Below are positions 7,238 to 12,968 of a stretch of DNA of 13,670 nucleotides, piece by piece. The stretch spans positions 1-13,670 of the forward strand of contig CALYNN010000030.1 in NCBI GenBank assembly GCA_945221685.1. Direction: 5' to 3'. Origin of the DNA: an uncultured Clostridia bacterium. GTDB lineage: Bacteria > Bacillota > Clostridia > Oscillospirales > Acutalibacteraceae. The notes beneath the pieces are model-generated. The model was not told where the DNA came from. It did no database searches and was given only the letters and a program-made list of their open reading frames with translations. A program made the translations under genes and the position numbers. Each line of letters opens with the position of its first letter. Position 1 is the stretch's first letter.

Positions 7238-7293
7238 CATATGTATTCATTATTATTTGCATTATCGCATACACTATTGACGAGGTGATGCAA

Positions 7294-7551
7294 ATGTATA
7301 TTCCAACGCTTGACGCCAAAAGGGTTGGCGAGGTAATTGCAAAAAACCGCAGGCGCAAGGGAATTTCTCAGGAGGTATTAAGCGGACTTGCCGATATAGG
7401 CAGAACGCACCTTTCGGCAATAGAGCGCGGCGAACGAAAGCCTACCCTTGAAACCCTTTACAGAATATCCTGCGCTTTAAATATAAAAATGAGCGATATT
7501 GTTAAAGAAATTGAAAAATGTATTGAAGAAAACAACGGCACCGATATATAA
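7294..7551 (+). CDS. Small XRE-family helix-turn-helix regulator
   Basis: 85 residues from ATG 7294, which lies 8 bases after GAGG (7282-7285). An in-frame ATG at 7288 is too close to that site, and readings further upstream would run through the intergenic promoter and repeats. Residues 12-70 form a HTH_3 fold: VGEVIAKNRRRKGISQEVLSG, then the recognition-helix region RTHLSAIERGERKPTLETLYRISCALNIKMSDI. There is no extra sensing domain. Such stand-alone regulators commonly repress their own gene and a divergent neighbour, here the DUF5067-like membrane protein. Confidence 0.88.
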   Translation: MYIPTLDAKRVGEVIAKNRRRKGISQEVLSGLADIGRTHLSAIERGERKPTLETLYRISCALNIKMSDIVKEIEKCIEENNGTDI

Positions 7552-7555
7552 GAAA

Positions 7556-7596
7556 AAGCTCCTGCGGCAAACAGAATTACCGTCGGGAGCTTTTTT
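7556..7596. terminator. Terminator between the XRE gene and sleB
   Basis: AAGCTCC (7556-7562) pairs with GGAGCTT (7586-7592). The stem continues through a wobble pair and a bulge to CGG/CCG around a 12-base loop, and is followed by TTTTTT (7591-7596). On the minus strand the run AGAAAAA gives a T-rich tail for sleB. An adjacent perfect palindrome TTGCAGA-AAT-TCTGCAA lies at about 7602-7618. Confidence 0.82.
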
Positions 7597-7632
7597 ACTG
7601 CTTGCAGAAATTCTGCAAAAACACTTAATAAT

Positions 7633-8340
7633 TTACATACAAAACTTATGGTCGCCGATAACCTTAACTACGGGACGGGAGTGCATAAACGCGTCGTTGG
7701 TTTTACTTGCATTGAAGTAATAAATTGCACCGCCGGAGGGGTCCCAGCCGTTAAGCGCGTCTATCGCCGCACGCTTTGATGACTCGGCAACGGGAGCGTA
7801 CCAGTTTGAATCGTTTACGCAGGAAAAGGCACCCTTTTGGTAAACAACGCCGCTGATGCTGTCGGGAAACGAGGGGTGCTTAACTCTGTTAAGAATTACG
7901 GCGCCTACTGCAACCTGTCCCTCATAGCTTTCGCCTCTTGCCTCGGCGCTGATAACCTTGGCAAGCAGCTCAACATCGGAGCTTGAATAGCTTGTGCTAT
8001 TGCTTGTGCTTCCTCCTAAGCCTAAATAAAGCAGAGTCTGGTTGCCGCATATACCGTCGGCAGTAATGCCGCAGTTGCGCTGAAACGCCGTGACTGCGGA
8101 TTTTGTGGCTGTGCCGTAAATTCCGTCAACAGAGCCGTTATAATAGCCCAGGGAGCTGAGCTTTCGTTGAATTGACTTAACCTCGTCGCCTGAGGAGCCA
8201 AGCTTTGAAACTGCGTAGGTGCTTTCGCCGCCGTCTTTATTAACTGCATACGCCGCCGCACCTGCCGCCGTTGCGGCAAGCAAAACCGTCAGCACCAATA
8301 AAGAAATAAAAAAGTTTTTAAACGCCTTATATACTGTCAT
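7633..8340 (-). CDS. sleB: SleB-type spore cortex-lytic / cell wall hydrolase
   Basis: 235 residues from ATG 8340, which has GAGAGG 11 bases upstream; a TTG nine bases further out is too close to that site. The order is: signal/anchor helix (about 10-33), peptidoglycan-binding repeat (48-107, with VKSIQRKLSSLGYYNGSVDGIYG), Ser/Gly linker, then a Hydrolase_2 (SleB/CwlJ) domain (124-235). Within it, LAKVISAEARGE carries E133, the probable catalytic acid, and AVGAVILNRVKHPSFP is conserved. SleB is a lytic transglycosylase that degrades muramic-lactam cortex peptidoglycan during germination, which points to a spore former. Close paralogues also act in vegetative walls. The usual partner gene ypeB is not adjacent; a small membrane protein gene lies upstream instead. 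Confidence 0.9.
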   Translation of the reverse strand: MTVYKAFKNFFISLLVLTVLLAATAAGAAAYAVNKDGGESTYAVSKLGSSGDEVKSIQRKLSSLGYYNGSVDGIYGTATKSAVTAFQRNCGITADGICGNQTLLYLGLGGSTSNSTSYSSSDVELLAKVISAEARGESYEGQVAVGAVILNRVKHPSFPDSISGVVYQKGAFSCVNDSNWYAPVAESSKRAAIDALNGWDPSGGAIYYFNASKTNDAFMHSRPVVKVIGDHKFCM

Positions 8341-8369
8341 TTTTAACAAGTCCTCTCTTTGATTTTTTA

Positions 8370-8636
8370 TTACGCAAAGGTTGTAATAATATACGATATG
8401 GCAAAGCCGGCAAGAGTAAACAACGCGGAATTAACTGCAATTTTAAAAATCTGCCGTTTGCTTACCTTAAGCCTTGGCGGCTTTTGAGCTGTTGCGGCAA
8501 GCTTTTCCGCCTCCTTTTGCAATCTTGCCCGATCCTCGTTTTTGTATTCCGGCTTTACAAAAAAGATGATTTTTTCAAAGTACGGATTTTCCGTATTCGT
8601 TACCTCCAAAATCTGTTTGCTTACTCCTTTTATCAT
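8370..8636 (-). CDS. Small tail-anchored membrane protein upstream of sleB
   Basis: 88 residues from ATG 8636, preceded by AGGAAAAGGG; an earlier in-frame TTG would start before that site. Family not named here. A soluble N-terminal half (MIKGVSKQILEVTNTENPYFEKIIFFVKP) is followed by a charged, helix-prone stretch (about 34-50), a basic patch (55-65) and one C-terminal membrane helix (about 66-86). It lies 29 bases upstream of sleB on the same strand and is probably co-transcribed. A role in positioning or controlling the hydrolase is possible but unproven. Confidence 0.75.
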   Translation of the reverse strand: MIKGVSKQILEVTNTENPYFEKIIFFVKPEYKNEDRARLQKEAEKLAATAQKPPRLKVSKRQIFKIAVNSALFTLAGFAISYIITTFA

Positions 8637-8659
8637 TGTGTGCCCTTTTCCTTTCAAAA

Positions 8660-8687
8660 TTTATACAATTAGTGTAGGAAAAAGCAA
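8660..8687 (-). promoter_or_regulatory. Promoter of the small membrane protein-sleB operon
   Basis: On the minus strand TTGCTT (8687-8682) is followed after 16 bases by TATAAA (8665-8660), about 25 bases before the start codon at 8636. There is no obvious sigma-G/sigma-F consensus, although a forespore promoter would be expected for a true germination gene; this is a weak assignment. Confidence 0.4.
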
Positions 8688-8780
8688 TGCAAATTATACC
8701 TTAAATTAATTGACGAATTTTGGTTATTTTTATGAAGAAAATTTTCTTGACAGGCTTTTTCTATAACAAAAAGTATATTC

Positions 8781-8941
8781 ACACATTTTCAACTTGATTG
8801 TGGAAAACTCTGTGGAAAATGTTGAAAAACCTTTAGTTTTTCCTTATATAAGCGTGATTTTTACTGTTGAAAACTAAAATTTCGGCGTCGAAAAATCGGT
8901 TTTCCTAAATTTACACATAGTTTTCAACATTTTTAAATGTT
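8781..8941. other. AT-rich intergenic cluster of DnaA-box-like 9-mers and inverted repeats
   Basis: The 415-bp divergent gap between the sleB operon and the ogg gene has no credible ORF. It holds TGTGGAAAA at 8799-8807 and 8811-8819 (one mismatch from the DnaA box complement TGTGGATAA), TGTTGAAAA at 8820-8828 and 8865-8873, and the same 9-mer inverted at 8921-8929. Inverted repeats tie them together: TTTTCAAC (8786-8793) with GTTGAAAA (8821-8828), and GTTGAAAACT (8866-8875) with AGTTTTCAAC (8919-8928). A palindrome AACATTT-TT-AAATGTT sits at 8926-8941. The surrounding DNA is very AT-rich. This resembles DnaA-binding or origin-like DNA, but no dnaA, dnaN or rpmH is near and coding strands do not diverge on a large scale. 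Confidence 0.5.
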
Positions 8942-8983
8942 ACCGTTTTGACATATATTTTTGTTTAATTTGCTATTTTTCAC

Positions 8984-9012
8984 TTTAACTATTGACAAAT
9001 AAATGTTATACT
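8984..9012 (+). promoter_or_regulatory. Possible promoter of the ogg-ylmH operon
   Basis: TATACT (9007-9012) has TTTAAC 17 bases upstream (8984-8989), a poor -35. A better TTGACA (8993-8998) is too near to pair with it. A second candidate is TTGACA (8948-8953) with TGCTAT (8971-8976), 17 bases apart. Which is used cannot be told from sequence. Confidence 0.35.
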
Positions 9013-9051
9013 TAAGGTGATAAAAAATGACAAATTACGAAAGGGAAAAAT

Positions 9052-9870
9052 ATGGAAATAAGCTTCAAAAACGGTGACGCTGTTTTAACAAATGTTAAGT
9101 GCTTTAATTTGCCCCTTACCCTTGACTGCGGTCAGGCATTCAGGTGGGAGGAGCAAAGGGACGGAAGCTGGAGCGGAGTTGTTAAGGGAGTGTTTTTAAA
9201 CATATCAAAAAACGACGACACCGTTATTTTAAAAAATACCACAAAGGAAAATTACGAAAATATTTGGAAAAACTATTTTGATTTCGACAGGGATTACGAG
9301 GCTATATGCCAAAGGCTTAAGCAGGACAGCCTCATTGCCCCCACTGTTGACGAATACTACGGCATACGGATTTTAAATCAGGATAGCTGGGAGGCATTAT
9401 GCTCCTTTGTAATCAGCCAGCAAAACAACATTAAGCGCATTAAGGGAATTATTGACAGACTTTGCAGGACCTACGGCGACCGGGTTTGCGACGGCTGCTA
9501 CTCCTTTCCCTCGGCAGAACGGCTCAGCCGCTTAAGCGTTGAGGACTTTGAGGCATTGGGTACGGGGTACCGAGCAAAATATCTTGAAAGGCTTGCTAAG
9601 GATGTGGCAGGCGGCAAAATAGATTTGGAAAAAATAAAAGGCTTAAGCCTTGAGGAAGCAAGAAAAGAGCTTTTAAATATTTACGGAGTCGGCGTTAAGG
9701 TTGCAAACTGTGCACTGCTTTTCGGCTTCGGATTTTACGACGCATTTCCCGTAGATGTATGGATGAAGCGCGTTATGGAATACTACCCTAACGGACTGCC
9801 GGAGTGCTTTGACGGCATCGGAGGAATTGCACAGCAGTATCTATTTCATTGGGCAAGGAACAATTTATGA
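9052..9870 (+). CDS. ogg: 8-oxoguanine DNA glycosylase/AP lyase, OGG1 type
   Basis: 272 residues. It removes oxidised guanine from DNA (base excision repair) and has AP-lyase activity in the family. The N-terminal domain (about 1-105) has CGQAFRW, typical of OGG1-like enzymes. The middle carries VISQQNNIKRI (120-130), matching the Asn-rich loop of human OGG1. The helix-hairpin-helix-GPD core is NIYGVGVKVANC (209-220), with catalytic Lys216 and the Cys four residues later, then PVDVW (233-237) with catalytic Asp235. The start follows AAAGGGAAAAAT. Its stop overlaps the next gene (ATGA), so the two are translationally coupled. Confidence 0.93.
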   Translation: MEISFKNGDAVLTNVKCFNLPLTLDCGQAFRWEEQRDGSWSGVVKGVFLNISKNDDTVILKNTTKENYENIWKNYFDFDRDYEAICQRLKQDSLIAPTVDEYYGIRILNQDSWEALCSFVISQQNNIKRIKGIIDRLCRTYGDRVCDGCYSFPSAERLSRLSVEDFEALGTGYRAKYLERLAKDVAGGKIDLEKIKGLSLEEARKELLNIYGVGVKVANCALLFGFGFYDAFPVDVWMKRVMEYYPNGLPECFDGIGGIAQQYLFHWARNNL

Positions 9871-10583
9871 GCACAGACGAAAAAAGATTTAACGAGCTAT
9901 ATAACAGAGCCTATTCAAAGGGCTTTACGGCATACACGGAATTTTTAAATATGCAGGAGCAAAGCGACCTTGCAAAGACCTGCCTGCCCTGCAAGACCTA
10001 CGGCGGCTACGAGGGCGCGGAGCGTGTTGTTGCCGCCTTTGGTGACAGGGCAGAAAAAGAGAATTTTCCAATAGCTTGCGTAAAAATTTCCCCTGTCAGC
10101 AGTAAATTTGCCGATGCTCTTACCCACCGCGATTATTTGGGAGCGCTGATGAATTTGGGTATAAGGCGCGAGCTTTTGGGTGATATTGTAATTCAGGATA
10201 ACTGCGGATGGCTCTTTTGCCTTGAGCATATTTCGCAATACATTGCCGATAATTTAAGCAGGGTAAAGCACACTACCGTCACTGCGCAAATTACCGCAGA
10301 GCTGCCTGCCTCTCTTTGCGTTCAGGCACAGGTTCGGGAAATCATTGCCGCATCTCTGCGGCTTGATGCTCTTGTGGGCGCAGTTTACAGGCTTTCACGC
10401 AAGGAGGCGGCACAGTTAATTCTTCACGGCAAGGTATTTATCAACAGCCGCCAAGCCGAAGGCTGCTCAAAGGCAGTTAAGCCAAATGATACGGTGACGG
10501 TTCGCGGCAAGGGCAGATTTCAGCTTGTTCAGCAGCTGAGGTCAACAAAATCAGACCGCCTTGTGCTTGAAATAAAAATGTAA
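9867..10583 (+). CDS. YlmH-family S4-domain RNA-binding protein
   Basis: 238 residues from ATG 9867, overlapping the ogg stop by 4 bases behind AAGGAA; a TTG further upstream is less likely. The N-terminal region includes CxxCKTYGGYEGAERVVAAFG (39-59) and the conserved LTHRDYLGALMNLGIRRELLGDI (85-107). The S4 RNA-binding domain follows (about 166-228, with SLRLDALVGAVYRLSRKEAAQLI and GKVFINS). B. subtilis YlmH has been linked to ribosome-associated quality control as an RqcP-like factor, and there sits in the ylm/divIVA cell-division cluster. Here it is instead coupled to a DNA repair gene. The family call is firm; the rescue role is taken from the relative. Confidence 0.9.
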   Translation: MSTDEKRFNELYNRAYSKGFTAYTEFLNMQEQSDLAKTCLPCKTYGGYEGAERVVAAFGDRAEKENFPIACVKISPVSSKFADALTHRDYLGALMNLGIRRELLGDIVIQDNCGWLFCLEHISQYIADNLSRVKHTTVTAQITAELPASLCVQAQVREIIAASLRLDALVGAVYRLSRKEAAQLILHGKVFINSRQAEGCSKAVKPNDTVTVRGKGRFQLVQQLRSTKSDRLVLEIKM

Positions 10584-10744
10584 TATTAATTATAGAAGAA
10601 ACCCTTTTGCGACAAATTCGACACAGTTATTAATGTATTGTATTAAGTGTGTTAACAGCCGTTAATAATTATTTCAATCAAATTTCACAGTGTGTTATTT
10701 TCTAATTCGCAATTTTCCGCTATGATATAATTAACAGGCTGACA
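10584..10744. promoter_or_regulatory. AT-rich intergenic region with an extended -10 promoter
   Basis: No gene is visible. TGATATAAT (10723-10731) is a perfect extended -10 (TG-N-TATAAT) reading plus, 44 bases before the next start codon; no good -35 accompanies it, which extended -10 promoters do not need. TTATTAA/TTAATAA inverted copies and two ACACAGTT/CACAGTGTG-like segments occur upstream (about 10620-10700) but form no convincing stem. No terminator for ylmH is evident. Confidence 0.5.
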
Positions 10745-10774
10745 ATGCCTGAAATATATAAAGGGGTTGTATTT

Positions 10775-11182
10775 ATGGTAGATTACATTACAGGAATTAA
10801 CGGTGCCGGTAAAACAAGAATACTTTCGGAAGCTGCCGCCGCAACAGCGCAAATCAGCAAGGGCAATGTGATTTTCATTGACAGCACCGATAAGCTTGAA
10901 AAAATTCTTCCTTCGTCAATTAGGTTTATTAACATTTCGGATTACTCAATAGACGGTGCAATGTCCCTTTGTGGCTTTCTTTTGGGGCTTTGTGCAGGCG
11001 ACTACGATTTAACCGATATTTTCATTGACTCAACCACAAGCATCGTTTCTCCCAAGGAAACAAATCTTAACGACTTTTTTGAAATCTTAACAAAAGCATC
11101 CGAAAAAACAGGAGTAAGCTTTCATTTTTCAGTGCTTGACGATTATGCAACAGAGCTGATTTATCAAAGTCAGGCGGAATAA
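10775..11182 (+). CDS. Small orphan P-loop ATPase of unknown function
   Basis: 135 residues from ATG 10775, 8 bases after AAGGGG (10761-10766); an earlier in-frame ATG at 10745 has no site. Walker A is GINGAGKT (7-14), beginning only six residues after the start. A Walker B-like strand is DIFIDST (81-87), and FHFSVLDD (116-123) looks like the next beta strand. Both nucleotide-binding motifs are present although the protein is shorter than most ATPases, so it appears to be a minimal P-loop domain rather than a broken gene. It contains no membrane segment, DNA-binding fold or partner gene. I do not recognise the family. It has its own promoter and terminator. Confidence 0.78.
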   Translation: MVDYITGINGAGKTRILSEAAAATAQISKGNVIFIDSTDKLEKILPSSIRFINISDYSIDGAMSLCGFLLGLCAGDYDLTDIFIDSTTSIVSPKETNLNDFFEILTKASEKTGVSFHFSVLDDYATELIYQSQAE

Positions 11183-11214
11183 AAACAGCTTAATAAAGCT
11201 CAATTATATGCAAG

Positions 11215-11239
11215 GCGCCGAAAAACTTCGGCGTTTTTT
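11215..11239 (+). terminator. Strong intrinsic terminator after the P-loop gene
   Basis: CGCCGAA (11216-11222) pairs perfectly with TTCGGCG (11227-11233) around an AAAC loop, followed directly by TTTTTT (11234-11239). Confidence 0.9.
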
Positions 11240-11323
11240 GCTTTATAAAATATCAAGAGGCTGAAAAATTTTCCTTGACAAGCAGAATAAAAACCGCAAA
11301 AAATATATTTTAGCAAAAAAGTG

Positions 11324-11352
11324 TTGACAAAATTAATTTATTAATATATAAT
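11324..11352 (+). promoter_or_regulatory. Consensus promoter of the tRNA cluster
   Basis: TTGACA (11324-11329) and TATAAT (11347-11352) are both perfect and exactly 17 bases apart, 22 bases before the first tRNA. This is what is expected for highly expressed stable RNA. Confidence 0.88.
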
Positions 11353-11373
11353 CTTGCTTGCACAAAATCATAC

Positions 11374-11450
11374 GGCTTTATAGCTCAGTTGGCTAGAGCA
11401 TGCGGTTCATACCCGCAGTGTCACTGGTTCGAATCCAGTTAAAGCCACCA
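11374..11450 (+). tRNA. tRNA-Met (CAT)
   Basis: A 77-base cloverleaf with CCA encoded. The acceptor GGCTTTA pairs with TAAAGCC, the D-arm AGCTCAGTTGGCTAGAGC is canonical, the anticodon loop TTCATAC reads CAT, and the T-loop is GGTTCGAATCC. The ordinary first acceptor pair argues for elongator rather than initiator Met; a lysidine-modified tRNA-Ile2 also has CAT and is less likely. Confidence 0.92.
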
Positions 11451-11452
11451 AC

Positions 11453-11527
11453 GGCCCGGTGGTCAAGAGGTTAAGACACCGCCCTTTCACGGCGGTAACA
11501 CGGGTTCAATTCCCGTCCGGGTCACCA
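11453..11527 (+). tRNA. tRNA-Glu (TTC)
   Basis: A 75-base cloverleaf with CCA encoded, two bases after tRNA-Met. The anticodon stem CCGCC/GGCGG encloses CTTTCAC, anticodon TTC. The T-arm is ACGGGTTCAATTCCCGT. It is processed from a shared transcript with tRNA-Met. Confidence 0.95.
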
Positions 11528-11557
11528 AAAAAAGACACCTAAAAAGGTGTCTTTTTT
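11528..11557. terminator. Perfect bidirectional terminator after tRNA-Glu
   Basis: A 12-bp perfect stem: AAAAAAGACACC (11528-11539) with GGTGTCTTTTTT (11546-11557), six-base loop. It separates tRNA-Glu from tRNA-Arg only 11 bases ahead, so either tRNA-Arg depends on read-through or has an unseen start. Confidence 0.88.
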
Positions 11558-11568
11558 AATAAAGCAAT

Positions 11569-11645
11569 GCGCTTGTAGCTCAGTAGGATAGAGCGACCGC
11601 CTCCTAAGCGGTAGGTCGGAGGTTCGAATCCCCTCAAGCGCGCCA
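11569..11645 (+). tRNA. tRNA-Arg (CCT)
   Basis: A 77-base cloverleaf with CCA encoded. The acceptor GCGCTTG pairs with CAAGCGC, the anticodon stem ACCGC/GCGGT encloses CTCCTAA (anticodon CCT, reading AGG), and the T-arm is GGAGGTTCGAATCCCCT. Confidence 0.94.
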
Positions 11646-11690
11646 AAAAAACGACAATTTTCGCAAAGAAGATTGCCGTTTTTTTCTTTT
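11646..11690 (+). terminator. Terminator after tRNA-Arg
   Basis: An A-run plus ACG-A-CAAT (about 11646-11659) pairs with ATTG-C-CGT and a seven-T run (about 11671-11684), with one internal A-C mismatch. Confidence 0.75.
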
Positions 11691-11842
11691 CTGATTTTAA
11701 GATTACATTCCGTTATAAACCATCGGGGTCCCCGAAAAGTCAAAAGACTTTTTGGGGAAAGGAGGAGCAGTGGAGTGAGTGCGTGATGATTTATTATTGA
11801 AAATAAAAATCGTCACAAGCGATACGAAACTTGTGACGACGC

Positions 11843-11862
11843 GGTGGACACGAAGGGAGTCG
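11843..11862. repeat. 20-bp direct repeat of the tRNA-Ala 3' end, copy 1
   Basis: GGTGGACACGAAGGGAGTCG here is identical to 12055-12074, which is the 3' acceptor and T-arm of the minus-strand tRNA-Ala gene. Homology stops at the T-loop, where this copy continues CCG instead of AACC. The two copies are in the same orientation, 212 bases apart. tRNA 3' ends are common integration sites, so the pair could be attachment-site-like; it could also be the stump of a second tRNA-Ala copy. Confidence 0.7.
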
Positions 11863-12020
11863 CCGTCTGCTGCGGCTTTGCCTTGCATACTTTTGGCTCG
11901 GCGACCGTTGCCTTGCAACAGTACCCGCCTCACCGCTCTTCGCTAAAAACAATTCACCGAATTGTTTTCTTTACGCTCAGACCCTCGCGGGTTCGACTCT
12001 TTATGCTCTTATTACAATTT

Positions 12021-12047
12021 GAAGCAGTACTTATTTGGTACTGCTTC
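12021..12047. terminator. Hairpin downstream of tRNA-Ala, probable terminator
   Basis: A perfect 10-bp stem GAAGCAGTAC/GTACTGCTTC with a 7-base loop, beginning 7 bases beyond the CCA end of the minus-strand tRNA-Ala. The T-tract on that strand is poor (CAAATTG follows), so it may act as a processing or stability stem. Confidence 0.5.
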
Positions 12048-12053
12048 CTCTTT

Positions 12054-12129
12054 TGGTGGACACGAAGGGAGTCGAACCCTCGACCTCTGCAATGCGAATG
12101 CAGCACTCTCCCAACTGAGCTACGCGCCC
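12054..12129 (-). tRNA. tRNA-Ala (CGC)
   Basis: On the minus strand, a 76-base cloverleaf with CCA encoded. The acceptor GGGCGCG pairs with CGTGTCC including two G-U pairs, the D-arm is AGCTCAGTTGGGAGAGT, the anticodon loop TTCGCAT gives CGC (reads GCG), and the T-arm is CGAGGGTTCGACTCCCTTCG. The wobble-containing acceptor is slightly weaker than usual. Its 3' 20 bases are duplicated at 11843-11862. Confidence 0.92.
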
Positions 12130-12145
12130 TTATTCAACACAAATA

Positions 12146-12174
12146 ATAATATCACCTTTTTACCGAAACATCAA
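12146..12174 (-). promoter_or_regulatory. Promoter of tRNA-Ala
   Basis: On the minus strand TTGATG (12174-12169) is followed after 17 bases by TATTAT (12151-12146), 16 bases before the first base of the tRNA. Confidence 0.7.
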
Positions 12175-12222
12175 GTAAAAAAACAAATTAATTATATTTG
12201 CAAAAAGGACTGCGCAAACTGC

Positions 12223-12891
12223 TTATTCATTTATCAGACCTTTACCCGAGGCAATTTCAAAGTGGTAGGAGGCAATGCCCAAATCAACCCTTGAATAAAA
12301 TCCCGGCAGTGCCTTTGCCGACGCTTTGCCGTTTTTTAATGTAATCAAAAATTTTTGCTGATTTAAGGCGGTAGGTGCAAGCAGTGCCGCCTCTACTCCC
12401 TTTTTAAACCATTCCGGACATTCGCCCTCAACGGTACACACGCTTTCAAACGGCTTTGATTTATGAGCCGTTCCCTGCGTTACTCCGTAGCCAAGGGCAA
12501 TAACGCAGACTATCCTTTCGCCCTTATTCAGCTTACAGCTTTCCTTTGCCCTGCTCTTGCTGAAGGACATTGCCACCCAACAGGTATTCAGCCCCAGAGT
12601 CTGCGCCAGCAAAACGATTTTCTCGCCGTAATAGCCTATTCTTTCGTCAAGGCGAGGTGATTTTTTGCCGGCAAGAACAATATAATTTTTTACTCCGCTG
12701 AATTTTCCGTAATGCGCCATAAACCCGTCAAACGCCTTGGGCTCGTTAAGCACAAGCTGAATATTAAGGCTTCCCTGCCTGTTGCACTCGTCTATTTCTT
12801 TTTGCAGTCGGTCTGCAATTTCCTGCGGTATTTCTTTGTCGGCATAGCTTCTTACCGAATGGCGACTGCCGATTGCTTCAATTTCCGTCAT
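12223..12891 (-). CDS. Nitroreductase-family FMN oxidoreductase
   Basis: 222 residues, start ATG 12891 behind AGGAGGAATAGCT. The N-terminal SRHSVRSY (9-16) is the FMN-phosphate binding signature of nitroreductases. LGLNTCWVAM (99-108) and LLAPTALNQQKF (170-181) match the flavin-contacting segments of the compact TM1586-like nitroreductase branch. The substrate is unknown; such proteins reduce nitro or quinone compounds or act on flavins with NAD(P)H. It stands alone, upstream of tRNA-Ala on the same strand. Between them lies only a weak stem with a T-run (about 12175-12200, minus). Confidence 0.87.
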   Translation of the reverse strand: MTEIEAIGSRHSVRSYADKEIPQEIADRLQKEIDECNRQGSLNIQLVLNEPKAFDGFMAHYGKFSGVKNYIVLAGKKSPRLDERIGYYGEKIVLLAQTLGLNTCWVAMSFSKSRAKESCKLNKGERIVCVIALGYGVTQGTAHKSKPFESVCTVEGECPEWFKKGVEAALLAPTALNQQKFLITLKNGKASAKALPGFYSRVDLGIASYHFEIASGKGLINE

Positions 12892-12968
12892 AGCTATTCC
12901 TCCTGTTGCTTTTTTCTTATTATATCACATTGTGCTGAAGGAATAAACAAATACCTTTTAAATAGTTA

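Larger units (their letters stand above)
11724..12050. other. Hairpin-rich non-coding region between tRNA-Arg and tRNA-Ala
   Basis: About 330 bases with at least six inverted repeats and no credible gene. They are: a 13-bp hairpin TCCCCGAAAAGTC/GACTTTTTGGGGA (11729-11758); a 10-bp stem TCGTCACAAG/CTTGTGACGA (11810-11839); GTCGCCG/CGGCGAC (11859-11905); GTTGC-CTT-GCAAC (11907-11919); a 10-bp stem with a 3-base loop AAAACAATTC/GAATTGTTTT (11946-11968); and GAAGCAGTAC/GTACTGCTTC (12021-12047). TTGCCTTGCA occurs twice, 30 bases apart. The stretch 11840-11990 is more GC-rich than nearby intergenic DNA. Long readings through here on either strand look like artefacts, since they run antisense to the tRNA. 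It could be a structured RNA, a degenerate mobile repeat or a decayed tRNA locus. Confidence 0.5.

Noticed and set aside
11840..12129. Possible tmRNA, because of an alanine-like tRNA end and adjacent structure
   Set aside because: The tRNA-Ala is a complete ordinary cloverleaf with a CGC anticodon, and no tag-peptide frame or pseudoknot arrangement was seen.
11522..12294. Open frames running through or antisense to the tRNA genes (plus strand 11844-12146 and 11962-12294; minus strand 11522-11743 and 11703-11933)
   Set aside because: They include translated tRNA sequence of the familiar spurious type (for example WTRRESNPRPLQC and EGIRTSDLPL), lack ribosome binding sites, and cover hairpins and terminators.
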